Shown: piece by piece, positions 1 to 9,110 of the stretch
Numbering within the stretch: position 1 is the first letter of the stretch
Layout of the letters: every line of letters begins with the position of its first letter
Assembly: GCF_049199905.1 (NCBI RefSeq)
Contig: NZ_JBLZPK010000011.1
Location: 194,572-258,571, forward strand
DNA length: 64,000 bases
Direction: 5' to 3'
Origin: Shinella sp032095155
GTDB taxonomy: Bacteria; Pseudomonadota; Alphaproteobacteria; Rhizobiales; Rhizobiaceae
Made by a program: the position numbers and the translations under genes
The notes under the pieces: model-generated
What the model saw: only the letters and a program-made list of their open reading frames with translations
The model's database searches: none
Told to the model about the DNA's origin: nothing

Positions 1-893
1 AGCGGCGCTTGTTGGGCGTTTGTCGGCGCTAAATTCGAACAGTTCGTGTTTGGACGGTACCCTCAGCAAGAGCGTTGGCGGCCAATAATGGTGAGCCTCA
101 TTTTTTTGCTCCTTCTCGTTCCCTTGCTTGTTCCGCGCATACCCGGGAAGGGCTTGAACGCGCTTTTGCTATTTGCCGTGTTTCCTGTCTTGGGGTTTTT
201 CCTCCTGTACGGCGGTCTCGGACTGACCATCGTCCAAACCGCCGCATGGGGTGGCCTGATGGTGACATTGCTGCTTTCCTTCGTCGGAATCGCGCTATCG
301 TTTCCGCTTGCATTCTTCTCGCGCTGGGGCGTCAGTCAAAGCTGCCTTTGGTGAAGTGGAGTTCGCTCGTCTTCATCGAGTTTATCCGGGGTGTACCGCT
401 TATCACCGTCCTGTTTATGGCAAGTGTGATGCTGCCTCTTTTCCTGCCTACCGGATGGACCATCGACCATCTTCTTCGTGCGCTTATCGGTGTGTCGCTA
501 TTCGGATCCGCCTATATCGCGGAAGTCATCCGGGGCGGCCTGCAGGCGGTGCCGAAAGGCCAGTATGAAGGCGCTGATTCTCTAGGCCTGAGCTACTGGC
601 AGAAAATGCGGCTCATCGTAGTGCCGCAGGCGGTGAAGATGGTTATTCCGGGGATCGTGAACACGTTCATAGGTATGTTCAAGGACACGTCACTGGTGTC
701 GATCATTGGCATGTTCGATCTTCTGGGTATCGTGCGCCTGAATTTTGGAGACCCGAACTGGGCAACATCCGTCACTCCGTTGACGGGATTGATCTTCGCA
801 GGCCTGACATTCTGGATTTTCTGCTTCGGTATGTCGCGATATTCGATCTTCATCGAGCGGCGCCTGAAGACGAGACAGGAACACGCACTTTGA
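1..893 (+). pseudogene. aapM: General L-amino-acid ABC transporter permease AapM, 3' part, frameshifted
   Basis: Inner-membrane permease of the Aap/Bra-type polar amino-acid importer of rhizobia. The frame is open from base 1 and reads SGACWAF then FGRYP, as in the family, so the gene starts left of the window. After SFPL near position 309 the reading moves to another frame, which continues LALGRQSKLPLVK through the EAA-type loop (EGADSLGLSYWQKM) and the FKDTSL region to the normal C-terminus. A single G missing after base 309 would restore SFPLGILLALGRQ. No single reading frame covers the protein, so I call it a pseudogene, though a sequencing error cannot be excluded. The equally damaged aapP next to it argues for real decay. 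Confidence 0.8.
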
Positions 894-902
894 GAGCGAA
901 GC

Positions 903-1190
903 ATGGCACGATCTCAACGCATCGGTGTCGTTGAGAGTCGTCGCCGTCGAGATACCACATGACCAAGAGGTACGGCGATTTCCACGTATTCCGGGACGCC
1001 AACCTCACGATCATGAAGCGCGAACGCATTGTCATCGCTGGGCCGTCCGGTTCGGAAAAGTCGATCATGATCCGCTGCATCAACCGAGTGGAAAAACGCC
1101 GTAAGGGTCGGATCGTCGTTGACAGCATCGAACACACCAACGAACTGAACAATATCGACAAGGTTCGCCGTGAGATCGGCATGGTGCCAT
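903..1190 (+). pseudogene. aapP: Aap ATP-binding subunit AapP, 5' fragment, decayed
   Basis: Remnant of the ATPase that would power the AapM permease just upstream. From 959 it reads MTKRYGDFHVF, and at about residue 24 a Walker A region reads GPSGSEKSI where the family has GPSGSGKST, so the invariant Gly and the Thr are lost. The short leader from 903 is joined to this frame only through another frameshift near 955. Homology ends at IGMV (about 1190), where an FQHFNLFPHLT-like Q-loop should follow, and unrelated sequence takes over. Signature motif, Walker B and the H-loop are absent. This is a dead, 3'-truncated gene. What caused the truncation is not visible; no IS end is recognisable there. 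Confidence 0.78.
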
Positions 1191-1558
1191 CCGTTTGGTG
1201 GTCGGCTTCAATCTAAGCCTTGAGAACCCATTCTTAATATCCGTCGTGTTGGCTGTCCGGCAGGTAGTTTCGCCGAAGGCTTTGTTGCTCGCGGAGAGGC
1301 ATAGCCGGTGGCTCGCCGATACATGGTTTGCCCACCGCCATTCATCTCGAGAACGCTCGGGAGAAGCCGTTGAGTTTAGCACGATCAAATGGGTCGATAG
1401 GTGCAGCGACCGTCGCCTCTTGGAGCCCGTTGGTACAGACTGTCAGCCAATGCCGAAGAGAAGTATTAACCTTTGGCCGTACGCACCAGCTGTGGCCGCA
1501 TATTTTATACGAAATGGATTTCGGCAGAGCCAGCGCATTCAGCTGCTTTCTTCAAACT
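1191..1558. other. Non-coding or degenerate stretch, nothing recognised
   Basis: About 370 bases between the broken end of aapP and the stop of the AraC gene. Short open frames exist on both strands, but none gives a recognisable protein or has a convincing ribosome site. It may be scrambled debris from the event that cut aapP. Confidence 0.4.
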
Positions 1559-2554
1559 TCACACCTGCTGGTGCGTCCTGTATTCGCTTGGAGACAAACC
1601 AACTGCCTTCTTGAAGGCCCGTGCTAAGTTGGCACCCGACGAGAAGCCCGCTGATAGCGCAATCTCTTCAATCGTGACGTTTTTTTCGCCCAGCAAAGCT
1701 TTTGCTTTGTCGATCCGCATGTTTGAAATGTATTGAAAGGGCGAAGAGCCTGTCGCGGCTTTGAATGCACGACAGAAGTGGAACACACTTAAGCAGGCGA
1801 TGCCAGCAACGTCGTCCAGTGAAATATCACGATCGACGTTCTCACGAATATAGTCGCAAACCCTCTCGAGGCGCATCTTGTCCAAGCCCCTTCCGGAAGT
1901 TGCCTCGAAATATGCCCTAGTGAAATTTCGCCGATCGACTCCAGTGTAGCGTTGCAGCAGTCTGCCCGCGAGTCCGATGCCAAGGGAGTCAATCAAGAGT
2001 CGACTTTGTTGATCTCTGGCATCGTCCCTCAGCAGTTCTTCTGCAACTGCAAAGCCAATGCTTTGGATAAGGGGATCATGGATCCCGCCCTGATACGCCA
2101 GTCCCGATCCGATGGCGCTGCCGTCTGTGTTGCGCAACGTCCCGAAGAGGTCTGTGGGAATGAAGACATGAAGAAGGTCCAGCGGACCGCAGTCGATATG
2201 CAGATAGCTTACTTCAACGCCGCTAGGGCAAATGCTGGCGGAGCCTACGCGGGATGTAAACTTTTGCTCTGGGCCGGTCGCCCTGCGGCGAAAGTTGGCC
2301 GTTCCACGCAGGTTGATCACGACTTCCGTGACGGGCTGCAAGAAGGATTGACAGTCGAGCCGGCCATGTCTGTAAATTTCCGCAGCGACAGCCCCGTGCC
2401 AATCTTCGGGCACGGAAGATTTGACCAGCTTGCTTCCGGCCGCCTTATATTTTCCGCCAACGGATGCCCTGGCTGCCGCTTCCGAATATATTTCCGGATA
2501 TCCCGTATCGGGACTCTTACCGGTCGAGATTGCGCTTGAGACAAAATTGGTCAT
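1559..2554 (-). CDS. AraC-family transcriptional regulator
   Basis: About 331 residues. The C-terminal third is a typical AraC/XylS double helix-turn-helix: RVCDYIRENVDRDISLDDVA, then FHFCRAFKAATGSSPFQYI, and a second helix pair with IEEIALSAGFSSGANLARAF followed by GLSPSEYR. The N-terminal part is unassigned and probably senses a ligand. An upstream in-frame start at 2659 adds 35 low-complexity residues; I prefer the ATG at 2554. It is transcribed away from the hydrolase/ABC cluster in the same direction as the amidase at 2668-4056, and is the only regulator beside the 2.7-11.3 kb catabolic genes. It is therefore the natural candidate to control them, which is inference. Confidence 0.85.
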   Translation of the reverse strand: MTNFVSSAISTGKSPDTGYPEIYSEAAARASVGGKYKAAGSKLVKSSVPEDWHGAVAAEIYRHGRLDCQSFLQPVTEVVINLRGTANFRRRATGPEQKFTSRVGSASICPSGVEVSYLHIDCGPLDLLHVFIPTDLFGTLRNTDGSAIGSGLAYQGGIHDPLIQSIGFAVAEELLRDDARDQQSRLLIDSLGIGLAGRLLQRYTGVDRRNFTRAYFEATSGRGLDKMRLERVCDYIRENVDRDISLDDVAGIACLSVFHFCRAFKAATGSSPFQYISNMRIDKAKALLGEKNVTIEEIALSAGFSSGANLARAFKKAVGLSPSEYRTHQQV

Positions 2555-2667
2555 GCCCGCGTTTTGCGCTCCATCGCTCAATCCGTCACTAGAAGGTAAG
2601 ATGAACGTTATCAGCTTGCAACAATTTTCACTGGTGGATCCGCCGCCTTGCGGGATCAACCTGCAAG

Positions 2668-4056
2668 TTACTGAAACATCGAAGATTTATCGGCGAAGCT
2701 CCCACGGATCGCCGGCTCCATCGTCATCGCGGCGGCGAGGAGTTCGCTGTCCAATCGCGGACCACCGCACAAGAGAAAACCGGTCGGGAGGCCGAAGTCG
2801 CCGGAACCGTTAGGGATCGAGATACCGCACAAGCCGAGGAAGCTGCCTATCATCGTATTTCGCAGCATCAGCCCATTGATCCGGACAAACAGGTCGTCAT
2901 CCGCCTCCAAAGGCGCCGTGAGCGGAGCCACGAGCGGGACCGTTGGACAAGCGAGGAAGGTGTTCTCGTCAAAAAGCAACGACACCGCATTCATCAAGTC
3001 AACGCGCGTCTCTCGGATCGTCCTTTCCGCCGCTGGAGATATAATTCCTCCCGATTCAAGCCGCGCTCTAACGCGGGTATCCAGTCGCTCTGAAGAGGCA
3101 GTCGACAAAATTCGTCGGTGCGTGCGGAAAGCCTCAATCGCAACGATTGTCCCATGTCGCGCACCAAGCGCAAGAACCTCGTCCAGCAAGGTGAGGCGCC
3201 GCCGCTCCACCGACACGCCGAGATCCGTCAAACGATCGAGCGTCTGCTCGAAGTTGCGAACAATTGCAAGCTCCACCCCATCCCATACCGCGTTCATCGG
3301 GACAATGATGCGCAGTCCCTCGAGCGAGGCGGGCTTCAGGTCCACCACTGCAAGTCCACGGGCCGCCGCATCAACAATAGCGGCATCCGTCACCGTGTTG
3401 GTCATGACGCCTGCGGTATCGAGGGTCGGTGACAGCGGAAACGCGCCGGAGAGCGGCCAGCGGTTGCCCGATGTCTTGAAGCCCACAATGCCGTTCAACG
3501 CGGCTGGAATGCGTACCGAGCCACTGGTATCGGTACCTATCGCGACGGGAACCAGACCGAGCGCCACCGCGACGGCCGAGCCAGAGGAAGAGCCGCCGGG
3601 GATGCGGGCTTGCGCGCCGCTCCAGGGATTTCGCGGGGTCCCGTAATGTGGGTTGAGGCCAAGGCCTGAGAAGGCAAATTCCGTCATGTTGACCTTCCCG
3701 ACCGTGACTGCGCCGGCGGCGGCTAGCCGTTGCACCAGTTCGGCATCCGCAGAGACCTGCCCTTCGTTGAGGACCAGCGAGCCAGCCCGCGTTACGTCTC
3801 CCTTAAGGTCGAAAAGGTCCTTCCAGGCGACCGGGACGCCTTCAAGCAGGCGGAAAGGCAATCCTTGGGCGATCCGTTGCCATGTCATGGTAGCCTCATC
3901 GAAGGCCCGCTTCGGCGTTACGCGCGTGAAGATCGCCTTGTCTGCGCACGCGGCAATAGCGTCAATCGTTCGGTGGGCGATAGTCATCGCGGCTGCCGGG
4001 TTTTCAGCGATCATCGACGCCAGTTTCGGGATTGATGGAAATAGTGGGGCGGCCAT
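2668..4056 (-). CDS. Amidase-signature family hydrolase (GatA-like)
   Basis: 462 residues, the normal size for the amidase-signature family of Ser-cisSer-Lys amide hydrolases. The triad can be placed: Lys79 in VAWKD, cis-Ser156 in the GGSSSGS loop, and nucleophile Ser180 in GTDTSGS, 24 residues later as in GatA. The ATG at 4056 is chosen because GAAGGA lies about 7 bases upstream on the minus strand; the longer frame to 4170 lacks this. It is not in a gatCAB operon, so it is more likely a catabolic amidase than the tRNA amidotransferase subunit. A second amidase sits at 9886-11313, on the other side of the ABC genes. Substrate unknown. Confidence 0.88.
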   Translation of the reverse strand: MAAPLFPSIPKLASMIAENPAAAMTIAHRTIDAIAACADKAIFTRVTPKRAFDEATMTWQRIAQGLPFRLLEGVPVAWKDLFDLKGDVTRAGSLVLNEGQVSADAELVQRLAAAGAVTVGKVNMTEFAFSGLGLNPHYGTPRNPWSGAQARIPGGSSSGSAVAVALGLVPVAIGTDTSGSVRIPAALNGIVGFKTSGNRWPLSGAFPLSPTLDTAGVMTNTVTDAAIVDAAARGLAVVDLKPASLEGLRIIVPMNAVWDGVELAIVRNFEQTLDRLTDLGVSVERRRLTLLDEVLALGARHGTIVAIEAFRTHRRILSTASSERLDTRVRARLESGGIISPAAERTIRETRVDLMNAVSLLFDENTFLACPTVPLVAPLTAPLEADDDLFVRINGLMLRNTMIGSFLGLCGISIPNGSGDFGLPTGFLLCGGPRLDSELLAAAMTMEPAIRGSFADKSSMFQ

Positions 4057-4275
4057 CCGCGTTCCTTCGCATCTGTTCGGGATGAAGACAGCAAAACCCA
4101 GCGCATGCGGGCAGCGATTTTTCAATCCCGCTGTCGCCCGATGCGCAAGATCTGCTGTGTAACTCCGCAAGCCAGGAAAGGGATGAAAGCCCGGAGGCTG
4201 CTATCACTGGGGCTATCAGGAATTCAGGACGCATGAGCCGGAAGGCGCTGGAGTCTAGGCAATAAGGAGCCCTCA

Positions 4276-5196
4276 GTGAGCAACTTGCAGACCATTGAAA
4301 TCCCGCATCTTGGCGGTTCCCAGATCGGATACCGGCTTGCGGCAGATTACAACCCCAGCCTTCCGACGCTGGTGATGATCAATTCCTTCACCACATCTTC
4401 GGAACTGTACCGGAAACAATTCGCCGACCAAAATCTGGTGGGCAAGATCAATTTGCTCGCCATCGAGCCTTACGGTCATGGTGGGACGCGCACGTCAAGC
4501 GAGCAATTCACCTATTGGGATAGCGCAATTGCCAATATCCAGGTGCTGGAGCGGCTGGGCATTCCCTCTGCATTCGCGCTCGGCACCTCGCAGGGCGGCT
4601 GGATCGCCATGCGCATGGCCTTGCTTGCACCGTCACGGATCAGCGGCGTCGTTCCGCTGGGCACGTCTATGGACTACGAGAGTGCCGCCAGCAGGGCACT
4701 AGGATGCTGGGATGCGGACGCCTTTTGCTCACCGTGGATCGACGATCTTGCAATACAAGTCGGGCCGGACTGGGCGCCCTCGGACCAGTATTGCAACGAT
4801 CTGATCGATCCCGCTTTCGGTGCGACGATTGACGCTGAAACCCGTGCGTTCTGGACCGATCGGCTGAAGCAGAACTACAAGGGCGACGATGGCCGCCGCC
4901 GCTTGCGCATGTGCACCATCAACCTTCGAGACCGCGACGGATTGCGTGGCCGGATCGATCAGGTCGAATGCCCGATCCTTTGGCTGCATGGAACCGAGGA
5001 CGTCGTTTATTCCGTGGCGCATGCCGAGACTGAGACCGTTCTTTTCCCGAACTCCCGGAGCGTCGAATTCAAGGCTATCGATGGAGGGCATCATTTCCTT
5101 AGCGCCACTAACCCGACCGAAGTGAACGAATACACGTTGGCGTTTGTCGAACGTTGGAGCGCATACGGCGGCTTTGCCTCTAACGCGGCGGAGTAA
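4276..5196 (+). CDS. Alpha/beta-hydrolase fold protein
   Basis: 306 residues starting at GTG 4276, with AAGGAG at 4264-4269 as ribosome site. The nucleophile elbow is GTSQG with Ser105. A late acid lies in LHGTEDVVYS, and the catalytic His is in DGGHHF near the C-terminus, giving the usual Ser-Asp-His triad. There is no signal peptide, so it is cytoplasmic. It is the first plus-strand gene of the 4.3-11.3 kb run leading into the ABC importer, 189 bases before the binding protein. It probably cleaves an ester, lactone or amide of the imported compound; the substrate cannot be read from sequence. Confidence 0.85.
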   Translation: MSNLQTIEIPHLGGSQIGYRLAADYNPSLPTLVMINSFTTSSELYRKQFADQNLVGKINLLAIEPYGHGGTRTSSEQFTYWDSAIANIQVLERLGIPSAFALGTSQGGWIAMRMALLAPSRISGVVPLGTSMDYESAASRALGCWDADAFCSPWIDDLAIQVGPDWAPSDQYCNDLIDPAFGATIDAETRAFWTDRLKQNYKGDDGRRRLRMCTINLRDRDGLRGRIDQVECPILWLHGTEDVVYSVAHAETETVLFPNSRSVEFKAIDGGHHFLSATNPTEVNEYTLAFVERWSAYGGFASNAAE

Positions 5197-5210
5197 ACCG
5201 CCGCGGCGGT
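5197..5210. terminator. Perfect 14-bp GC palindrome after the hydrolase stop
   Basis: ACCGCCGCGGCGGT directly follows the stop codon of the hydrolase. It could fold as a GC hairpin in RNA, but with almost no loop and no T-tract, so its role as a terminator is uncertain. Confidence 0.3.
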
Positions 5211-5310
5211 GCTAACTCGCTTGCTACACCGGTGTGCTCCTGCGTCATCCAGCGGTCCGGACGGCCAACATTACTTCCAGAAGGCCGAACTCGCAATGAC
5301 CGGCCCAGGT

Positions 5311-5328
5311 CTCGCCCCATCGGGCGAG
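5311..5328. repeat. Inverted repeat upstream of the ABC binding-protein gene
   Basis: CTCGCCC (5311-5317) and GGGCGAG (5322-5328) form 7-bp arms around CATC, 58 bases before the binding-protein start. In the leader it would form a stable stem-loop. It could be a processing or attenuation structure, or a regulator site. Confidence 0.35.
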
Positions 5329-5385
5329 CTACTTTCAATCCATAAACGATGCCGGCAAACGGCACGACCAATCCGGAGATGGAAC

Positions 5386-6486
5386 ATGAACTTTGAAAAA
5401 TTTCGCAACAATGTCGCCTTCGCTGCATCGGCGATGCTGGCGGCCTGCCTTTTCACCACCTCGGCCTACGCTCAGGAAACAGCCGACATCGTTTCAAAAC
5501 CGATCAAGGTGTTCGTGCCGGACAAAAACGACGTTACAAAAGTTTCCGAGACGATCTGGACCCCGCCTGCCAAAGCGGCCAAGAAGAGCTATATCTGCGT
5601 CAGCTTCCCGACCATGCAGGACCCTTATTGGATCGCCGCCAATTACGGCATCGTCACGGAAGCCAAACGCCTAGGCGTCGAGGTCGACATCCTCAATGCA
5701 GGTTCGTTCACCAATCTTAGCACCCAAGTCAACCAACTGAACGATTGCGCGGCAAAAGGCGCGGAGGCTGTCCTCGTCGCTCCAATCAGCGCCGAGGGCG
5801 TTGCGTCGGCCGTGGCGTCGCTCAAGAAGAGCGGCATTCCCGTTATCAACATCATCCCGCGGATTGCCGAAGGTGCCAATCTGGCCGGCCGTTCAACGCT
5901 GGATTACTATCAGGTCGGCATAGCCAGCGCCCAATATCTGAAGGAAAGCGTTGGCGATGCCAAGGTCAAGGTCGCTCTGTTTCCAGGGCCCCCGGGCGCG
6001 GATTGGGCCGTACGCACGATCGACGGGTTCAAGGCTGGCATCAAGGACAGCAAGATTGAACTGGTGACGATCAAGTTCGGAGACACCGACAAGAACACGC
6101 AGTATAATCTCGTCGCCGATACGCTGAACGCCGTGCCCGATCTCGATTGGGTGGTCGGTAATGCCGTTGCGGCGGATGCCGCCATCGGCGCTATTAAGGC
6201 GGCCGGTTTGACATCGAAGGTCCAGATCGGCTCGACCTACCAGACCGGCCCGGTTCGGACCGGTATCGAGCAGGGCGCCATCCGGTGGGCGCTGAGCGAT
6301 AACATCGTGCTGATGTCATCGATCGGTTTGGACATGGGCGTCAAGGCAATCGAGGGCTCGCTTGAACCGGACACGGAAATCTGGCCGGTTCCGCAGAAGT
6401 TGACGCGCGAAAACGTCATGGCCGAGGCCTCGTCGGGCGGATTTGCGCCGGATGGCTTCAAGCCGGTCTTCTCGGTAAAGCCATGA
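5386..6486 (+). CDS. Periplasmic substrate-binding protein of a ribose-type ABC importer
   Basis: 366 residues from ATG 5386, with GGAG at 5375-5378. The first 30 residues are a Sec signal peptide ending near AYAQ. The mature protein has the type 1 periplasmic-binding fold of the ribose/TorT group: FPTMQDPYWIAANYGIV at the first strand, LNDCAAKGAEAVLVAP, then VVGNAVAADAAIGAIKAAG. It delivers ligand to the ATPase and permease that follow in the same operon; its last codons overlap the ATPase start at 6483. The family takes sugars, polyols and similar ligands, and TorT relatives bind small amines, so the ligand is open. Neighbouring amidases and hydrolases suggest an amide or ester conjugate. 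Confidence 0.88.
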   Translation: MNFEKFRNNVAFAASAMLAACLFTTSAYAQETADIVSKPIKVFVPDKNDVTKVSETIWTPPAKAAKKSYICVSFPTMQDPYWIAANYGIVTEAKRLGVEVDILNAGSFTNLSTQVNQLNDCAAKGAEAVLVAPISAEGVASAVASLKKSGIPVINIIPRIAEGANLAGRSTLDYYQVGIASAQYLKESVGDAKVKVALFPGPPGADWAVRTIDGFKAGIKDSKIELVTIKFGDTDKNTQYNLVADTLNAVPDLDWVVGNAVAADAAIGAIKAAGLTSKVQIGSTYQTGPVRTGIEQGAIRWALSDNIVLMSSIGLDMGVKAIEGSLEPDTEIWPVPQKLTRENVMAEASSGGFAPDGFKPVFSVKP

Positions 6487-8039
6487 AGGCCGAGAACCTT
6501 CACGTTGAGCCCCTGCTCGATGTCAGGGATATTGAGAAAAGCTTCCCCGGAGTGCGAGTTCTAGACGGCGTCTCGCTGGTGGTACGGCGTGGCGAGGTTC
6601 ATGTGCTGTTCGGCGAAAACGGCGCGGGCAAATCGACGCTCGTCAACATCATCCTCGGAAACTACGCGTCGGATGCCGGCTCCATTCTTTTTGATGGAGA
6701 GACGCTTCCGCCAGGGTCGCCGCGCGTGGCGCGTGATCGCGGCATTAGCGTCGTCTTCCAGGAGCTGAGCCTCATACCTACGCTGTCGGTGACCGCAAAC
6801 ATCTTCCTTGGCAAGGAGGCGCGACGTGCCGGGTGGCTGGACGAGCAGCAGATGGAGGCAGAGGCGTATGGATTGTTCCAGAAGCTGGGCATATCTCTGG
6901 ATCCGAGGGCACTTGTCGGGGCTCTCTCCCGCGCCGAACAGCAGATGGTCGAGATTGCCAAGGCGCTGCAATCAAGACCCCGTTTGCTCATCCTCGACGA
7001 GCCGACGACGGCATTCACCGGTGTCGAGACAGAGCGGCTATTCTCGATCGTTGCCACGCTGAAGGGCGAAGGAACTGGCATCATCTACATCACCCACCGG
7101 ATGGCGGAGATCAAGGCGATCGGAGACCGCATCAGCGTCCTACGGGATGGCCGGCGGATCGCGACAGAACGCGTTGCCGACACGACTGAGGAACGGCTGA
7201 TCAACCTGATGACCGGGAGGGAGGCGTTAAAAGTCTACCCCGAAATCCGGTTCGAAGCTTCGCAGGAAGCCATCAGCCTCACCGGCGCGACAGCGGCATC
7301 AGGCCGCTTTCGGGATGTATCGATATCGGTGCGCGCGGGCGAGATCGTCGGGCTTGCTGGTCTGGTCGGGTGCGGCAAATCGGCCGTGGGCCGAAGCTTC
7401 TTCGGTGAGGAACGCCTGCTCAGCGGCGAGTTGAAACTCTTCGGCCGGCCGCTTCACTCACTGTCGCCCCGCTCGATGCTGGAATCCGGCGTTGTTTATC
7501 TGCCAGCGGATCGCCGTCGCCAGGGGCTGGTCCTCAATCGGTCGGTGAAGGAGAATGCGACACTGTCTTGCCTCAGGCAGCCGGGTTTTGCCGCTGGCCC
7601 GATGCTGAGGCGAAAGGCTGAGGATACAGCGGTAGGTAATGTGCTGCAACGCCTGAAACTTCATCCGCCGCTCCTTGACCGGAACGTCGGCGCCTATTCC
7701 GGCGGTAACCAGCAGAAGGTGGTGTTTGCGCGTGCTTTCCTGCGCGATACCCGCGTTCTGATTGTCGACGAACCCACGGTCGGCGTGGATGTGGGAGCCC
7801 GGCTTGAGTTCTACGGCATCCTCAAACAACTCTGCGAGGCGGGTACCGCTGTACTCCTGATCTCGTCGGACCTGCCGGAGATCCTGAACCTGACGAACCG
7901 GGTCTATGTGCTCGCCTTCGGTGCCATTTCGGCGGAATTCCACAAGCAAGACATCAACGAAACGGCGGTTCTCTCGTCGTTTTTCGCCATGGGCCGCGAC
8001 AAGGCGGCGGCAAGTCGATCGGGAGGAACACAGTCATGA
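6483..8039 (+). CDS. Duplicated ATP-binding protein of a sugar-type ABC importer (RbsA/MglA family)
   Basis: 518 residues with two fused nucleotide-binding domains, as usual for this family. The first domain has Walker A GENGAGKST (residues 44-52), Walker B LLILDEPTTAF and a signature-like LSRAEQQMVE. The second has the degenerate Walker A VGCGKSAVG, signature YSGGNQQKVVFARAF and Walker B VLIVDEPTVGVDVGA. The start overlaps the binding-protein gene and the end overlaps the permease (ATGA), so the three are translationally coupled. It energises import across the inner membrane. Confidence 0.92.
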   Translation: MKAENLHVEPLLDVRDIEKSFPGVRVLDGVSLVVRRGEVHVLFGENGAGKSTLVNIILGNYASDAGSILFDGETLPPGSPRVARDRGISVVFQELSLIPTLSVTANIFLGKEARRAGWLDEQQMEAEAYGLFQKLGISLDPRALVGALSRAEQQMVEIAKALQSRPRLLILDEPTTAFTGVETERLFSIVATLKGEGTGIIYITHRMAEIKAIGDRISVLRDGRRIATERVADTTEERLINLMTGREALKVYPEIRFEASQEAISLTGATAASGRFRDVSISVRAGEIVGLAGLVGCGKSAVGRSFFGEERLLSGELKLFGRPLHSLSPRSMLESGVVYLPADRRRQGLVLNRSVKENATLSCLRQPGFAAGPMLRRKAEDTAVGNVLQRLKLHPPLLDRNVGAYSGGNQQKVVFARAFLRDTRVLIVDEPTVGVDVGARLEFYGILKQLCEAGTAVLLISSDLPEILNLTNRVYVLAFGAISAEFHKQDINETAVLSSFFAMGRDKAAASRSGGTQS

Positions 8040-9064
8040 CGACCTTAGAACAGCCCGGCCGGTCGGCGGGGCCAATGCAGGACACCGCGGTCGGCGGCTT
8101 GATAGCCCGCTTGCGCACAACCGGTGTTATCAGCGCTCTTGTTGTGCTGGTCTTTTTGATCTTTTCGCTGATCAACCCGCGGTTCACCAACCCGAACAAC
8201 CTCGTCAACATCCTGAACCAGTCATCCTACCTCACCCTTGTCGCACTTGGTCAGGGACTTGTCCTGATCAGCGGAGGCTTCGATCTTGCCGTTGCCGGCA
8301 TATTGGGGCTGACCAGTGTCGTCTCCGCGTCAATATTGGTCATGCTGACGGCAAACGGTATCGACCTTCCGGTTGCAGTCGCAATCGCTATAGCGGGCGG
8401 TCTTGGCGTCGGCCTGGTCTTCGGCTTCGTGAACGGCGTGACGGTCGCCTATCTAAACGTTCCCTCGTTCATCGTCACCTTGGGCACGGCGGGCATCGCC
8501 GCCGGGGTCGGCTATCAGATATCGGGCGGGATTCCGATAACCGGACTTCCCGAAGGTTTTGTCAACGCCTTTGGAACGCCGGATCTGCGCAGCATATCCA
8601 CATCGGTCTATATCGCCTGCCTTGTGGCGCTCGTTCTTCATGTCGGAATGGTTCGCACCCGCATCGGACGGTACATCTATGCCGTGGGCGGTAATTCAGT
8701 CGCCGCGCGCCTGTCCGGCGTCAATGTCGGACGCTCCGTCATACTGGTGTTCATGACGAGTGGCGCCCTGACTTCGTTATCCGGCATCCTTCTCAGTGCC
8801 CGCGTGTCGACCGGCGATACAAATCTCGGCGGCAATTTCGTACTCCAGTCCATCACGGCCGGCGTGCTGGGCGGGATTTCCCTGCGCGGCGGGGAGGGCT
8901 CTTTGATCGGCGCGGCTCTTGGCGCCCTGTTCATCGCGGTTCTCGGCAACGGCATGAACCTCGAGAATATATCGTCTTACTACCAGATGATCATTCTCGG
9001 TGTGCTGCTAGTGCTCGCCGTACTGGCAGAACAAGTGCGGATGATGCTGTCCGGCAGACGATGA
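8036..9064 (+). CDS. Permease of a sugar-type ABC importer (RbsC family)
   Basis: 342 residues with about 8-10 hydrophobic segments. The cytoplasmic N-terminus is followed by TGVISALVVLVFLIFSLINP and the family hallmarks LVLISGGFDLAVAGIL, VPSFIVTLGT and GNSVAARLSGV. Near the end, VLGGISLRGGEGSLIGAALG is typical of RbsC/BPD_transp_2 permeases. Starts inside the ATPase stop (ATGA at 8036). Only one permease gene is present, so the channel is presumably a homodimer. Confidence 0.92.
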   Translation: MTTLEQPGRSAGPMQDTAVGGLIARLRTTGVISALVVLVFLIFSLINPRFTNPNNLVNILNQSSYLTLVALGQGLVLISGGFDLAVAGILGLTSVVSASILVMLTANGIDLPVAVAIAIAGGLGVGLVFGFVNGVTVAYLNVPSFIVTLGTAGIAAGVGYQISGGIPITGLPEGFVNAFGTPDLRSISTSVYIACLVALVLHVGMVRTRIGRYIYAVGGNSVAARLSGVNVGRSVILVFMTSGALTSLSGILLSARVSTGDTNLGGNFVLQSITAGVLGGISLRGGEGSLIGAALGALFIAVLGNGMNLENISSYYQMIILGVLLVLAVLAEQVRMMLSGRR

Positions 9065-9110
9065 ATTTCCGGTACCGCGCGTCCGTCCCAAGTGATGTTC
9101 TGGAGGATTT

